DNA of 64,000 bases. It comes from Agrostemma githago (lineage: Eukaryota > Streptophyta > Magnoliopsida > Caryophyllales > Caryophyllaceae). Below the pieces are notes generated by a model, which was given only the letters and a program-made list of their open reading frames with translations, did no database searches and was not told the DNA's origin. Shown one piece after another: positions 1 through 11,297 of the stretch (its first letter is position 1; the number at the start of each line of letters is the position of its first letter). Made by a program: the position numbers and the translations under genes. The stretch is from contig OY288256.1 in NCBI GenBank assembly GCA_958450325.1, positions 46,332,953-46,396,952 of the forward strand, given 5' to 3'.

Positions 1-1582
1 GATGAAGAGGATGGGGGGTGGTTGAAATTTATTGCTTCACTTTGGATTTTACGTAATCAATGAGGAAGAAGTTGAAGGGTCTAACTAATAATAACCGACT
101 TTGGCATTGATTTTGTATTCAACTTCCTCATTTTCAATTTCTACCCAATCACATCATGCCAAGTGGGTTACCTAAGAATTGAGTATTGGTTGTGTAGATC
201 ATGGAGAATTGTGTAGAGCATGGAGAATGCTTTGCTTTCTATTTAATATAATATAACCCCATGCAAAATTCGCACGGACCTGTTTTATTCCAATTTTAAT
301 TAAAATTTTCTATGTTATATGATTTACGTCCCTACTTTTCTATTTTTGTAAATTATTTCGTCTGAACTACAATTTTCTACTTTTTTTGTCAAAAAATTTG
401 AAAGTCCAAATCTACTGTATTTATTAATCGTATTACTTTTCTAAAAGTTTTTTTTTGTTTTTTTTATCAGTAGAATATTACGATCTAATTTGAAGCGGAG
501 ATGGTAGATCATTTTTATAGTTGTTGGAGTATGTTATAAATATTAAACTTTTCGCCTTATCTTTCTGTTTTTCGAGATTTGAGAGATAGACAATCAAATG
601 TCCTTCTTTTTTATTTTTGTTTTGTTAATCATTAAAAGTTTACGTTTTAGTTAATTTTGGAAAAATCCATGTAAAATTTTGTTTAAAATATAATCAATTC
701 ATATTAAGATAAACAGGCTACTAAGTAGTCCTGTGAAGTGTCAACACAATCAGAAATTTGGGTGGACTGTGATAACAGAATAACATATACAACAACACTG
801 CATAAGATACTGGTTAGTGTTGCTAGCTTAAGTTTTAGATAGCAGATTTCCTAGGCCGAAAAGGTTATGTGCCTGCTTAGCAGCCTGTGTGAAGAAGCTT
901 GAACTCAAACCATATCACAAATGCGTTAATTCAAGTAGATAACCTCGGGTTTTCTAAACAACTTTGCCGACAATGAGAGTCTACTCTACTTTCTGTGTTG
1001 CTGGAAGGTTGGCTATCTACATTGCCAAGGTTTAAAGATTGCATTTTATAGAACCGCAACTAACAGTACATCGGCAAAAATTTGTACAGATAGTGATCAG
1101 GACTTTCGTTGTTGATCATGTTATGGTTTAAAGATTGCACTTTATATAATCGCGTCTGTCTCAATCATTTGTTTACATTTGATTATATGAACCAAGGTTC
1201 TATAACCTTATTCACTAATATCACTATCGGAAAACCAGGGTTCTATAGCCTTAGATTTTGGAAGCCTGGCAGGGGGATACGGAATGGGAGCATTCTCCTA
1301 CGTTGTATATAACACCCTCTATTCATCAATGCTACTTCCCCCCCATTAATAAATAATAGAAAGCTTGCGCACATACGGAGTTACTAAATGTCGTCATTTA
1401 ATTAGGGTATAATAACTTATGAAATATTAATTAATTTGTATTTGAATGTATCAGGTATTACGACAATGCGTACTATGCAAAAGTAGGAGGAATAAGCACA
1501 ACAGAGATGAATTTCCTGGACTGTTCTTACCTCCAAAGAGAAATGATGCTGGTTCATACCCCCCTCAATATTGTCATTTCCG
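1..1582. repeat. Duplicated segment, copy A (truncated)
   Basis: This stretch is almost identical, over its whole length, to 14942-16527. It starts with a diverged foldback-family arm (about 1-255), continues as AT-rich intron-like DNA, and from about 1158 enters the first 576-bp unit of the cyclin-exon repeat. It stops abruptly inside that unit, where retrotransposon gag leader sequence begins. No gene of its own is visible. The small ORF at 1109-1312 lies in the intron-like part of the repeat unit and is not conserved in other units. Confidence 0.9.
1455..1582 (+). pseudogene. U-type cyclin last-exon fragment, truncated
   Basis: A splice acceptor (TATCAG, ending at 1454) is followed by an exon whose phase-1 reading gives YYDNAYYAK-GGISTTEMNF and then SYLQREMML, the hallmark of plant U-type (CYCP) cyclins. 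About 25 residues normally found between MNFLE and YCSYLQ are missing, as in all units of the array at 16104-21782. The exon is cut off at 1582 by the retrotransposon junction, so it cannot encode a product. Confidence 0.7.
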
Positions 1583-1604
1583 GCAAGTGGCAATTGTTGC
1601 TCGT

Positions 1605-4600
1605 ATGGCTGCAGTGGAGCAAAGGACTCCAAATACCGAGACCAATGGGTCTCTGACTGAGCTACTAAGTGCGATTCACCGACTGGAGGAACAAGTGCAC
1701 CTAGCCGGGAGTAACAACATTCATCGGGAAAACAGTCGTGAGTATGCCCCGGTGAACGACAAGCTACCCCAAAACCTGAATCTCACGGGCCTACCGATGT
1801 TCGAAGGAACCGAAGACCCGTTACTACATGTACAGGCCTTCAAAGAGTTTATGGCCATCAAGGGAGTGGATTCATCCATGTTCAAAAACCTTTTTGCTGC
1901 ATCCCTTGAGAAGCACCCACGGGCCTGGTACTACAGGCTAGACCCGAAGAAATACCCTACTTGGGATGATGTGGCCACCGAGTTTGCTCGGAACTATGCT
2001 GACAACACCGAGATCCAAACCACAATGCGATCTTTGGAGGTGATGGCCTAAGAGCTGAAAGAAGGTTTTACCAAATACCTTCAACGCTGGAGGGCCGAGA
2101 GCGTGAAACTGGTCGATAAGCCTAGTGAGAAGACTTTGGTGGAGGCTTTTGTCAAGAACCTCCTCCCCTCCTACGGGGTTCACCTCCGGTACGCTGTCAT
2201 ACCCAATTTCACCACCCTTACTGAGATGGGTATGAGGATCGAAGACGACCTAAGACTGGAAGGCCTTACTAAGGCCGCTAGCAAAGGGTACCAAGGGGCT
2301 TCCTCCTCTACCACCAAGCCCCAAGCTGCCACCCGCAGCATTTTCGACGCGGTTAATCTACTAGATGCCCCGTCCAAGAAGAACACCCCACCTCGGGTTT
2401 TCACTGATATAGGTACCACCTATACTTATGCCTTAAAAAGGCTATCCTCCAAAGGCCTAGTCCAACCGATAGGCCCAACTCCTGAAGTTCCGGTCGAGCG
2501 ACGCTCCAAGAACTACAATGCTCAGGCCTATTGCCAGTACCACCGGGGCAATGGGCATGATACCGAAAAGTGCTGGAAGCTGAAACACCTGATCCAGGAC
2601 TTGATCGAAAGCGGTAAAATCCCGCTACCCGGAGATAAGCCTAGCAACAAGGAGAACCCTTTCCGCTCCCACGCCATCTTTACCGGGGAGGTGATTGATT
2701 GCTCTCACCTTATCTCTCCGTTTATCCCGCAAGTGAACGGGATCTGGTTCGACGACGAGGATGACGTCTACCTCGCCAAAGGGAAAGCTGTCCCCATCAC
2801 CTCCGAGGAGATCCGAAAGACCAAATCCCGAGTCTTAACCAGTAACCACCTTGGTCGTCCCTATCAAGCCACTAGCTCTAGGGACACCCCCATCCCGACA
2901 ACCGTCATTGAGCCACTCAGGACGGAAGTCGCCCCTGAGAAGCCGACTGCTGAAACGGCTTTCGTGAAGCAACTGAAGAAGACCCGAGTTGACCTCACCA
3001 TATGGCAACTTCTGGTTAGCTCACAGGAACATCGAGAAGCACTTACTAAGGCTCTCGATCAAATTAAGGTTGACTCTTTGGTTACCCCTGCTGAAATGGT
3101 AGCCACGGTCCTGCCCCATCTAAAGGGAAAAGCTAAGGAGGAAGGCCCAATGATCACTTTCTCGGAAGCCGACCTACCGCCGTTCGGGGCCTCCCATAAT
3201 CTGGCCCTCTATATTACGGTGGTTTGCCGAGGAAAATACCTCCCAATGACCCTGGTTGATGACGGGTCCGCTGTGAATGTCCTTCCTCTAAGGACCGCTA
3301 AAGCCCTCGGCATTACCGAGGCCGACTATATTCCGACTGCTCAGACCATCCAAGCCTTTGATGGGAGCCCAAAGTCGGTAGCTGGGACCGTAAAACTGAC
3401 CATCATAACGGGCCCGATAGAAAAGGAGCTCGAATTCTAGGTGATCGATGTCACCTCATCATTCAACTTACTCCTAGGTAGGCCGTGGATCTACGCGGTC
3501 AAGGCGTTATCCTCCACCCTCCACCGAAAGATCAAGATACCTCTACTTAACGATGTTATCACTTTAGAGGCAACCCCAATGACTGTGGCTAGCTGTAACG
3601 CCACGGGACGCACGGACCTCTGGGGGTTCGATTTTGTGGGGTTGATCGAGGAAGAGTACCTCTTTAGGCCCTACTTCACTACGAGTATCGACACGATGCT
3701 CCAGAACCTAGGGTACTTTCCGGGGGCTACCTCTCGACCCGATCTTCCAGCTGGGAAGATTATCGAGGTCCTCAAGGACGAAGACTCTCACTTCGGTCTT
3801 GGTTTTGCCGCCACTCCGGGCAATGTTGTCCGAGCAGGAATTGAAAAGGCCTGCAACATCATTAAGGGTATCCACTTGAGCGCTTACAGCCCACAGTTGG
3901 CTGACTACTTTGTAACACCGGTGTTTGGGGCTATTCAGGTTGATCTATACCAACCCAATGCTGTGCACCTCGGGACCCACTTGGCCCGGGACTGCAACTA
4001 CATCCCGGATGATGTGTTCGCCCTCATCCAGTCCAACGGAGCTGATGATGCTGAGCCCGCGCTAGGGCTACTTTTTGGGGAAGACACCATAGCCCCAACT
4101 CTAAAGGAAGACCTGGTCAACCTGATCCTACACAGCAACAGGTTTGACCCGACCAAGCTGATCTCGGATGTCGGTTCCGAGACGGGAAACAGGGCCTGGA
4201 GGAAGACTATCAAGTGGACTGACAGTCAGGGAAGAATCTACAAGCTGGTCACTGGAGAGGGAGACATGCCTGAGTCTGAGTCTGAGTCCGAGTCTGAGTC
4301 GGAGTCTGAGTCAGAGTCTGAGGTCGAAGTCGGTGCTAGAGTCACTCCTGTAACCCCTCTCCCTTTTATCATTCCTGCTGCTGGCGCTTCGGGGTCTGTC
4401 CCGAGTGCTTTACCAATTCCGCCTCTGACCAATGATCAGATGGCTGCTCTTTTCGAGCTGTGTTCCAAATTCTCAATCAATAATAACAACTGTTCTGCTT
4501 ACGACTTGTCTCTTTTAAATTCTATTTTCAAAAATACTTTATGCAATGACATTGAGAAACCAGACGAACAGGTACCCTTACCTCCACATCTGATCGAGCA

Positions 4601-4700
4601 ACTAGAGCAAAGGGAATCCAGGAACCCGGTAATCAAAGAAACCGTGTCCATAAATGTGGGAACAACCTTTGAGCCTCAGACACTTAAGATAGAAGTTATC
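1605..4700 (+). pseudogene. Retrotransposon gag-protease part, broken
   Basis: One reading frame starts at ATG 1605 and runs through two in-frame stops: TAA at 2049-2051 and TAG at 3438-3440. Both positions are glutamine in other copies in this window (52876 onward, and the minus copy at 40878-44563). The gag core (WYYRLDPKKYPTWDDVA through FTKYLQRWRAESVKL) lies at about 1920-2200. A zinc-knuckle-like CQYHRGNGHDTEKC is at about 2536-2577. The protease active site reads VDDGSAVNVLP near 3255. A hexanucleotide run at about 4264-4326 encodes Glu-Ser repeats. Near 4695 a one-base frameshift moves the reading into the pol frame. The protein would form the particle and its processing enzyme; this copy cannot make it. 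Confidence 0.85.
4264..4326 (+). repeat. Glu-Ser coding hexanucleotide microsatellite
   Basis: Alternating GAGTCT and GAGTCC/GAGTCG hexamers encode a Glu-Ser tract between protease and reverse transcriptase. The minus-strand copy has a shorter version at about 42510-42555, and a remnant is seen at about 53245-53270. The tract therefore varies in length between copies and is probably an unstructured linker. Confidence 0.8.
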
Positions 4701-7700
4701 CTTAGATCCCGAGGAGAAACAACAGTTCATAAACCTCCTCCGAGAGTTCAAGGATGTCTTCGCATGGTCCTACAAGGACATGTCGGGGATAGACCGGAAA
4801 ATAGCCGAGCACCACATACCAATCAAAGACGGGTGCAAACCGGTCAAGCAGAAACTCCGTCGAATGAGGCCCGAGTGGTCCCTCAAGGTAAAAGAAGAAG
4901 TCGATAAACAATTCAAAGCCGGCTTCATACAAGTGTCCGAGTATCCGGACTGGGTTGCAAACATCGTGCCGGTTCCTAAAAAAGACGGTAAGGTGCGGGT
5001 ATGTGTTGATTTTCGGGATCTTAACAAGGCGAGCCCGAAAGATGATTTTCCGTTACCACACATCGACATACTGGTGGATAACACGGCCGATCATGCCCTT
5101 CTATCATTCATGGATGGGTATGCCGGATATAATCAGATCAAGATGGCAGAGGAAGATATGAGTAAGACCACCTTCACAACACCTTGGGGTACTTACTGCT
5201 ATACTGTCATGCCATTCGGTCTCATTAACGCCGGGGCCACATATCAGAGGACCGCTACCACTTTATTACATGACATGATGCATAAAGAGGTAGAAGTTTA
5301 TGTAGACGACATGATCGTCAAATCCAAAGAACGGGACGGTCACATCACCGCCCTAAGAAAATTCTTCACCCGATTGCGCAAGTACAACATGAGGCTAAAC
5401 CCTCAAAAGTGCAGTTTCGGGGTAACATCAGACAAATTACTGGGTCATATCGTTAGCCAACGAGGTATCGAAGCCGACCCAGCTAAAATCAAAGCCATTA
5501 CCGAGATGCAACCTCCCAAAACCGAAAAAGAAATAAGGGGATTTCTCGGGAAAGTCCAGTACATCAGTCGGTTCATTTCCAAACTAACCATGGTATGTGA
5601 ACCAATTTTCAAGAAACTGAAAGTAGGAGAATGGGTACTATGGGATGACAGGTGCCAAGCTGCTTTCGATAAGATCAAAGAAATATTGTCTGCTCCGCCG
5701 GTGTTAATGCCACCTCAACCCGGTTTGCCTCTATCGTTATACCTAACGACGACCGAGACAGCCATGGGGGCTATGCTGGCTCAGACAGTTGACTCCGAAG
5801 AACGAGCTATCTATTACATCACCAAGAAGTTTTTAGAGTATGAGTGCAAATATACCATGCTCGAAAAGACGTGCTTAGCTCTAGTCTGGGCCACTAAGAA
5901 GCTCCGACACTATATGCTCAGCTACGAGGTCCATGTACTATCCAAGATGGACCCCATCAAATACCTCTTCGAAAAACCCATTCTCAATGACCGAATTTCT
6001 AGGTGGACTCTAATGTTGGCAGAGTTTGACCTAAAATTTGTGCCATTAAAGGCCATTAAGGGGAGGGTAGTAGCTGAATTTCTCGCCGACAGCCCGGTGA
6101 CCGAAGAAGGACACACCGACACCTGGTCCTTCCCAGACGAAGATATTTTCCATAGCGATACTGAAACGTGGGATTTATACTTCGATGGAGCATCTAATTT
6201 TCGAGGGTTCGGAGTCGGGATCCTCCTAATCTCACCAAGAGGGGAGCATACTCCCGTCTCCATCAAACTGGACTTTGATGTTACCAATAATGCAGTAGAG
6301 TACGAAGCATGCATTTACGGGCTACAAGCCGCCGCCAATCTGGGGATCACAAATCTCCGGGTACATGGTGACTCATCCTTGGTCATTAACCAAGCACTTC
6401 AAAAATGGAAGATTCGGAATGCTAATCTCGTAGCCTACCAGGCACGAGTAAGGGATCTCGAGAAACAGTTCCAAAGGGTGGAGTACATATACCTGCCCCG
6501 GGAAGAAAATCAGTTTGTAGATGCACTCTCGAAACTGGCATCTTTACTAAACATTCCCGACCATGTGACCAGTATGCCAATTTGCGTCAAAAGACGGTCC
6601 GAGCCGGCGTACGTTCACGATATCGAAGACATTGAGATAACTGATCCCGAACCATGGTATCAGGCTGTGCTAACGTACCTGAAAAACGGAGAATATCCTC
6701 CCGGGACTGAAGGTCGAGCCAAGAAAGCCTTACGAAGGCTAGCCACCCAGTTCATCCATACCGACGATGGGCAACTGTACAAAAAGACGGCACAGGGGGC
6801 TCTCCTCCTTTGTGTTGATAAATATAAGGCTGAGAAAGTTATGGCCGATGTACATGATGGTGAAAACGGTCCACATATGAATGTCCACATGCTGGTCCGA
6901 AAAATCATGAAGCTCGGTTATTACTGGAATACTATGGAAGCCGACTGCCAGTTATATGTCAAACATTGTCATAACTGTCAAATCTTCGGCAATGTGCAAC
7001 ATATGCCGTCATCATTGCTTTATACCATGACGTCACCCTGGCCATTCTCGACATGGGGTATCGTCATAATCGGGAAAATAAATCCCTCTGGTACTGGTGG
7101 GCACTCCTTTATTTTAGTAGCTATCGACTATTTCACCAAATGGGTCGAAGCTGAATCATATCGCATTCTCAATGCTAAGCATGTCGCCAAGTTTATCCAG
7201 AACAAGATAATATGCCGGTATGTGATTCCTTATGAATTTATCAGTGATCACGGGACCCATTTTCAAGCCGAGACTGCGGCCCTGCTGACCAAGTATAAAA
7301 TTCAAAGGCATACGTCCTCGCCTTACCGTCCCCAAACAAATGGAGCAGTAGAGGCGGCCAATAAAACAATTGTCACCATACTCAAAAAGATGGCTGATAA
7401 TTACCGGGACTGGCCCGAGAAAATACCTTTTGCCCTATGGGGATACCGAACGTCAATTCGCACCGCAACCGGGGCGACGCCGTATTACCTGACCTATGGG
7501 ATGGAGGCAGTCCAGCCAGTTGAGTTAGAGGTACCATCCCTCAGAATTCTGCTAGAAAGCCAAGTGCCCGAAGCTGACTGGGTTCGAGCACGGTATGACT
7601 CGTTGGTTCTACTAGACGAACGACGATCTCGTGCCCTCAATAATATCCAAATCTACCAGAAGAGGATCCAACGGACCTTCAACAAGAGAGTAAGGCCCAG

Positions 7701-7905
7701 AAACATTAAAGAAGAGGATCTAGTCCTTAAGTCTGTTCGAGCTTTACTACTAGTTGACCCAAGGGGAAAGTTCAAACCCAATTGGGCTGGGCCATATCTG
7801 GTAAAGAAGATCCTATCAGGGGGAGCAGTGATGCTGACGGATCTGGACGGGAATGAATTCGTCAACCTAACTAACCTGGACCAACTGAAGCGTTACTACC
7901 CTTAG
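4701..7905 (+). pseudogene. Retrotransposon pol: reverse transcriptase, RNase H, integrase
   Basis: The open frame has ATG 4780 and 1041 codons; homology begins upstream at about 4700, after the frameshift. The order is reverse transcriptase (YVDD at 5299-5310), a degenerate archaic RNase H (about 5730-6100), a second full RNase H (LYFDGAS near 6178, then NNAVEYEA and HGDSSLVINQ), an HHCC zinc finger (about 6850-6990), the integrase core and a GPY-type C-terminus near 7790. No chromodomain is seen. In the integrase catalytic triad the first aspartate is valine (GTC at 7063-7065, context WGIVIIG), while Asp 7246-7248 and Glu 7351-7353 remain, 35 residues apart. Reverse transcriptase could still fold, but integration would fail. 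The dual RNase H places it in the Tat lineage. Confidence 0.9.
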
Positions 7906-8402
7906 CCATTTCTCAATGTCATTAGCAAAATTTATCAAAATCATTTTCTTTACAAAAAAGCAAGTCAATAAGCTAGAATCATTTATTCTACTGTCGCAAA
8001 CATCTTGAACCAATAGTCTTGGTGTAATTCGAGATTGCAAATTTACTAAGCCTGAACTACGTTTGGTTTGATTCTGCTAATCGCGGATACGTAGGCAGCC
8101 CCTCAAAAGGGCACAACCAATGCAATTGAGAAAAGACAGGAGCGGTTTAATAATAAACTTCTTTTTATTAAATACCAAAAAAAATCCCGATAAACTCGGG
8201 AAATTACAAAATGCACGAATTAAAAAAAAATACAAAAAGGAAGCACACAACAAAAATAGTAATAATATTTAAATAATAATAAAGCTAAAGGACTCGGCAT
8301 TCAGGGCATCTTGCCCTTTCCCTTGTCCTTGGCCTCCTTAGCCGTCCACTGGCGACGACGCGGAGGAGAGCGTTCCCGAATCACCACGGGAACCTCTCTA
8401 GC
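7906..8402. other. Noncoding stretch between integrase and antisense gene
   Basis: It holds no coding frame. A block at about 8050-8120 (tacgtaggcagcc, then aagggcacaacc) recurs at about 54777-54842 in the decayed copy, so it is a conserved part of the element. It also contains the likely 3' ends of the convergent sense and antisense transcripts. A/T-rich runs (8150-8290) could act as polyadenylation signals for both strands. Confidence 0.6.
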
Positions 8403-10063
8403 TCAGGCTCGTTTGTTTGAGCCCGAATCCTCTATCACTTCAATGGGCCCAAGTCGGGCCCTCACGGGCTCAGGGAGCCGGTCACGCGGACCTAGTCGGT
8501 CCCGGGCCGCCAGTCTTGGCCCAAGGCGTCTCTCCAAATCAGTCCGGGGGCTTGGCTGCCCCCGTGTGCTGCTAGCACCGACCTCCTTAGATCGAGTCTT
8601 AGTTTGTGACTTAAGACCCGATTCTCCTCGGACTAAAGCATCAGGAATATCTCCCCCGTCGAAGAAATCCCTGTTATCCTTCGCCGTCTCTCGCCGAACT
8701 AGTTCGAAGGCCTCATCAACTTTCAAGGCCTTGCGAGCTTCCTCGGACTCCTCGGAAGTCCATTTCTGGTAAGCCCGTGAAACCCAAGCGGATTGGCCAG
8801 GGCTGGGTACAGTCCATGTGGGACGAGTAAAACACCTCTGCAACCAGGTGTCGTACATAGCGTCCGTCAATTGGAGTGGGACGCTAATGATGGCTTCAGT
8901 CTCAGGGATGCGCTGAGACAAACCGAACTGCCTCAGGAGATGGTCCGGGTAAATATGAACTGTCCAGTCAAGGGACAGAATCACCAAATAGCGGGCTTGG
9001 TCCCTCTTAGCCAATCCCGTCAATTTGAGGAGGAACCACCAAGCGACGGTCCACCTGATTAAGGGACCCCCGTGCAACACCAGCTCCTCATCCCAGTAAG
9101 CTCGGTTTATCTGATGACTCGAGCTTATCCGTCGCCTTCTGGAGCTAATCTGACTGCTCCGGTAATTAAGAACGCTCGGAGGGGACTCTATAATCGATAG
9201 CCGCTCCGACAACCATATCTGAAAGGAGTACACAAATTCTCTTAAGCAACGGAGTGGTTCGCTAAGGTCCACTCGATCGAGTACAGTAGCTGACTCGATC
9301 GAGTAAGCCCTCCAAAAACAGGCAGTAGCTCGCTAAGAGTGTCACTCGATCGAGTGACAGGTCCACTCGATCGAGTGACCTACGTACGTCAAAAAAAAAA
9401 AAAAAAACGCAGAATGTGTACCTGCAGAATACGGGTACTCCCCGTCAGCTGCCGGGTTTGGTCGAGTCGCCTAGCATCCAGACCCATGATGATTTCTCCG
9501 GTGGCTAGCCAAGCAGGGCTATGACCAGTCTCCATCTGGTCAACCACTCCAATCAGCCTGATTTGACCCAGGCATGAGTCAAGCTCCATCATCCCTTCAA
9601 AGACATAGCAGTGCAGCATGCAAAAGACGAATACCCTACGCCTGTAAGTAGAGGTGGCCCTCACATCTCGGCTGTTCATGAACTTGTCAGCCAGGTCAAA
9701 TAGGGAAACAGTATTTCCCCGCACCATCCGATCTGTCTTAGCATGAGACAGACCCAAGAAATCCCTCAGCCTCCTTCTCGGATCCGGGTAGAACGGAGGG
9801 GTAGCAGGATGAACAACAGGACTCCAACCACCTATAGCTGCGATTTCCTCAGGTAGAGGGCATATTTCTCCCCGCGGGAACGCAAAGACATGATGGGTAG
9901 TATCCCAAAACGTCAGGCAGGCGTCCAAGAAATGTGAGTAAATTATCAGACGTTGGAGGGGGAATAGACTGACGATTCCCATCTGGGTCAGTCGAACCTT
10001 TTCCTCGTCCCGAAAGTATTGGAACCAAGCGAGAAGCATGGCTGTCAAATGATCGATACCCAT
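8403..10063 (-). CDS. Antisense extra gene of the Tat element, two predicted exons
   Basis: Exon 1 runs from ATG (10063) to 9422 (214 codons) and ends CTGCAG/GTACAC. The intron spans 9421-9219 and ends CTCCTTTCAG. Exon 2 runs 9218-8403 in the same phase, giving about 485 residues with no internal stop. Exon 1 has a stretch on the pattern FLDACLTFWDTTHHVFAF then LPEEIAAIGGW, which resembles the plant-mobile-domain/DUF7745-type proteins found in plant transposons. Exon 2 continues that pattern (GGPLIRW, then HIYPDHLLRQFG) and ends in a basic Arg-rich tail. Function is unknown; antisense extra ORFs are known in Tat elements. Unlike gag-pol in the same copy, it is uninterrupted. The splice sites are predicted by eye. 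Confidence 0.7.
9219..9421 (-). other. Predicted intron of the antisense gene
   Basis: The donor CAG/GTACAC (minus strand) and acceptor CTCCTTTCAG/ATATGG join phase 0 to phase 0. The 203-bp intron contains a 17-base A tract on the plus strand (T on the transcribed strand) and the whole four-palindrome module at 9271-9376. The exon 1 frame runs through the poly-T into a stop, and no ATG opens the exon 2 frame, so splicing best explains both. Confidence 0.6.
9271..9376. repeat. Four-palindrome module, internal copy
   Basis: ACTCGATCGAGT dyads start at 9271, 9293, 9344 and 9365, giving spacings of 22, 51 and 21 bp. The central spacer (cctccaaaaacaggcagtagct) resembles the one in the LTR modules. 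This is the same module found twice in each family 1 LTR with the dyads intact. Here it lies within the antisense intron. Confidence 0.9.
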
Positions 10064-10157
10064 GGCAAAAATTCCTAGTTTTCTTGAAAGTCTAAAAGAT
10101 TTTGAGAAGAAGAAGGAGAGTTTGAGTTGGAATGCAAAAGTTGAAGCAGAGAGACCT

Positions 10158-10171
10158 ATATTTATAATAGG
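10158..10171 (-). promoter_or_regulatory. Candidate TATA box for the antisense gene
   Basis: Read on the minus strand the site is ATTATAAATATAGG. It lies about 95-105 bp upstream of the ATG at 10063, and the intervening DNA is a pyrimidine-rich leader (tctctctgcttcaac, ctccttcttcttctc). Spacing and leader composition fit a plant RNA polymerase II core promoter. Confidence 0.55.
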
Positions 10172-10389
10172 AAATCCCACCTGTAACCCTAAGCCTCCTC
10201 AGCAAACCTGGGCCCTATGCGCGCGCAGGCCTGATTTCAAACAAAGAACCCGGAATAGAAATCAAGCCGTCCCGAGCTTTCCTAAGAGTTTCTAAAATTT
10301 TCTATGATAAAAAAATTGTGATAAATTTCCTTTAAAAAAAAAAATTTGGCCTTTTCAAAAATTCAATCTCCCCAGCCGAGTCAGTGTTT

Positions 10390-10590
10390 CGCCTACATGT
10401 TACATACAAGTTGTTATGTGTCAGCATACAGGTACACCCCAGACTTCAGAAGCAAGTCTCCGCGCAGCTATTTCATTCCCCAGCATAAGTCGATGTTTCC
10501 CTCAGAGTGCTACGTCCAAGATGAGATGTGTCGGCATGCGGGTACACCTACACCCCCAAAAGGCAAGTTTGACTCCCCACAGAGCTACCA
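10390..10590 (+). repeat. Short polymorphic repeat before the polypurine tract
   Basis: Two imperfect units contain (g/c)atacaggtacacc, cttcagaagcaagtc and a cagcta/gagcta block. The same unit is expanded to about six copies at 55690-56080 in the second copy, so this part of the 3' noncoding region behaves like a minisatellite. Confidence 0.7.
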
Positions 10591-11158
10591 TCCTCAGGAC
10601 AAGTATGACCCTCCGCTTATGGCTGGCGAGCCCTTCACGCAAGTCTATTGGACTATAAACGACCCGACCGGAAGGCTGCCAGGTCGTAATCTGCGATTGG
10701 CCTGGTAGCTACTCTGACTTTCGCCTTGTCCAAGCCTCATTCAGAGTGGGGGCTCTGTAGACACCCGCATTTTGACTGCCAGGTGTCTATGGTAGTCTCC
10801 AAAAAACACCCGATGATGATCGGACGCAAACGTGACTTAGTATACTCGAATTTAGGCTCGTAATCAATAATATCCGACATGGACTTTTAGCGGAGTAAAA
10901 ATCTCACAAAACAAATCTCACAAAACAGACCTCAAATCCAGGCCCAGTGGGTCGTTCCAAGCAAAATAAGACTAATTTGGGCCAAAACCGACACCAAAAA
11001 TAAAAACCGTCTTTTGGCGACCGGGTCAAAACCCGGTCAAAGACGAACCCGTCACGCAAATCAGCCTAGAGGAGCTTCTAGAAGCTGGCGCCCAAATCAA
11101 AAATTCAAATAACACAAAAGTCAACCATTTCCTAAATTATCTCGATCCCCTTTGATCC

Positions 11159-11265
11159 ACTCGATCGAGTGGATAGACCCACTCGGTCGAGTGGAGCCTC
11201 CAAAACCGGATCATGCCCATTTTCAAGGGCACTCGATCGAGTGCACTAGGGCCACTCGATCGAGT
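11159..11265. repeat. Four-palindrome module, LTR promoter copy
   Basis: Dyads start at 11159, 11181 (one base changed: ACTCGGTCGAGT), 11231 and 11254, spaced 22, 50 and 23 bp. The last dyad ends about 25 bp before the TATA box. Position and geometry match the module at 56636-56744. Confidence 0.9.
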
Positions 11266-11289
11266 GACCCTAGGTCGTGGGGTATTCTC

Positions 11290-11297
11290 TATAAATA
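11290..11297 (+). promoter_or_regulatory. LTR TATA box
   Basis: TATAAATA lies in the context ctctataaatacccc. It is conserved with its surroundings at 56767-56774, and as TATTTATA at 48193-48200 in the inverted solo LTR. It is the probable start region of the genomic transcript. Confidence 0.7.

Noticed and set aside
255..290. Possible Helitron 3' hairpin (ccatgcaaaattcgcacgg)
   Set aside because: The stem is imperfect and no CTRR end follows at the right distance; not enough to call an end.
4168..4432. Ser/Leu- and Asp/Ser-rich frames at the hexanucleotide run
   Set aside because: Shadows of the Glu-Ser tract in the gag-pol frame.
9271..9376. Evenly spaced palindromes as a CRISPR array
   Set aside because: Plant DNA, only four short dyads per module with unequal spacing and non-unique spacers, and no cas genes.
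10346..10708. A 120-codon frame before the 3' LTR
   Set aside because: It overlaps the minisatellite and is not conserved in the expanded copy at 55690-56080.
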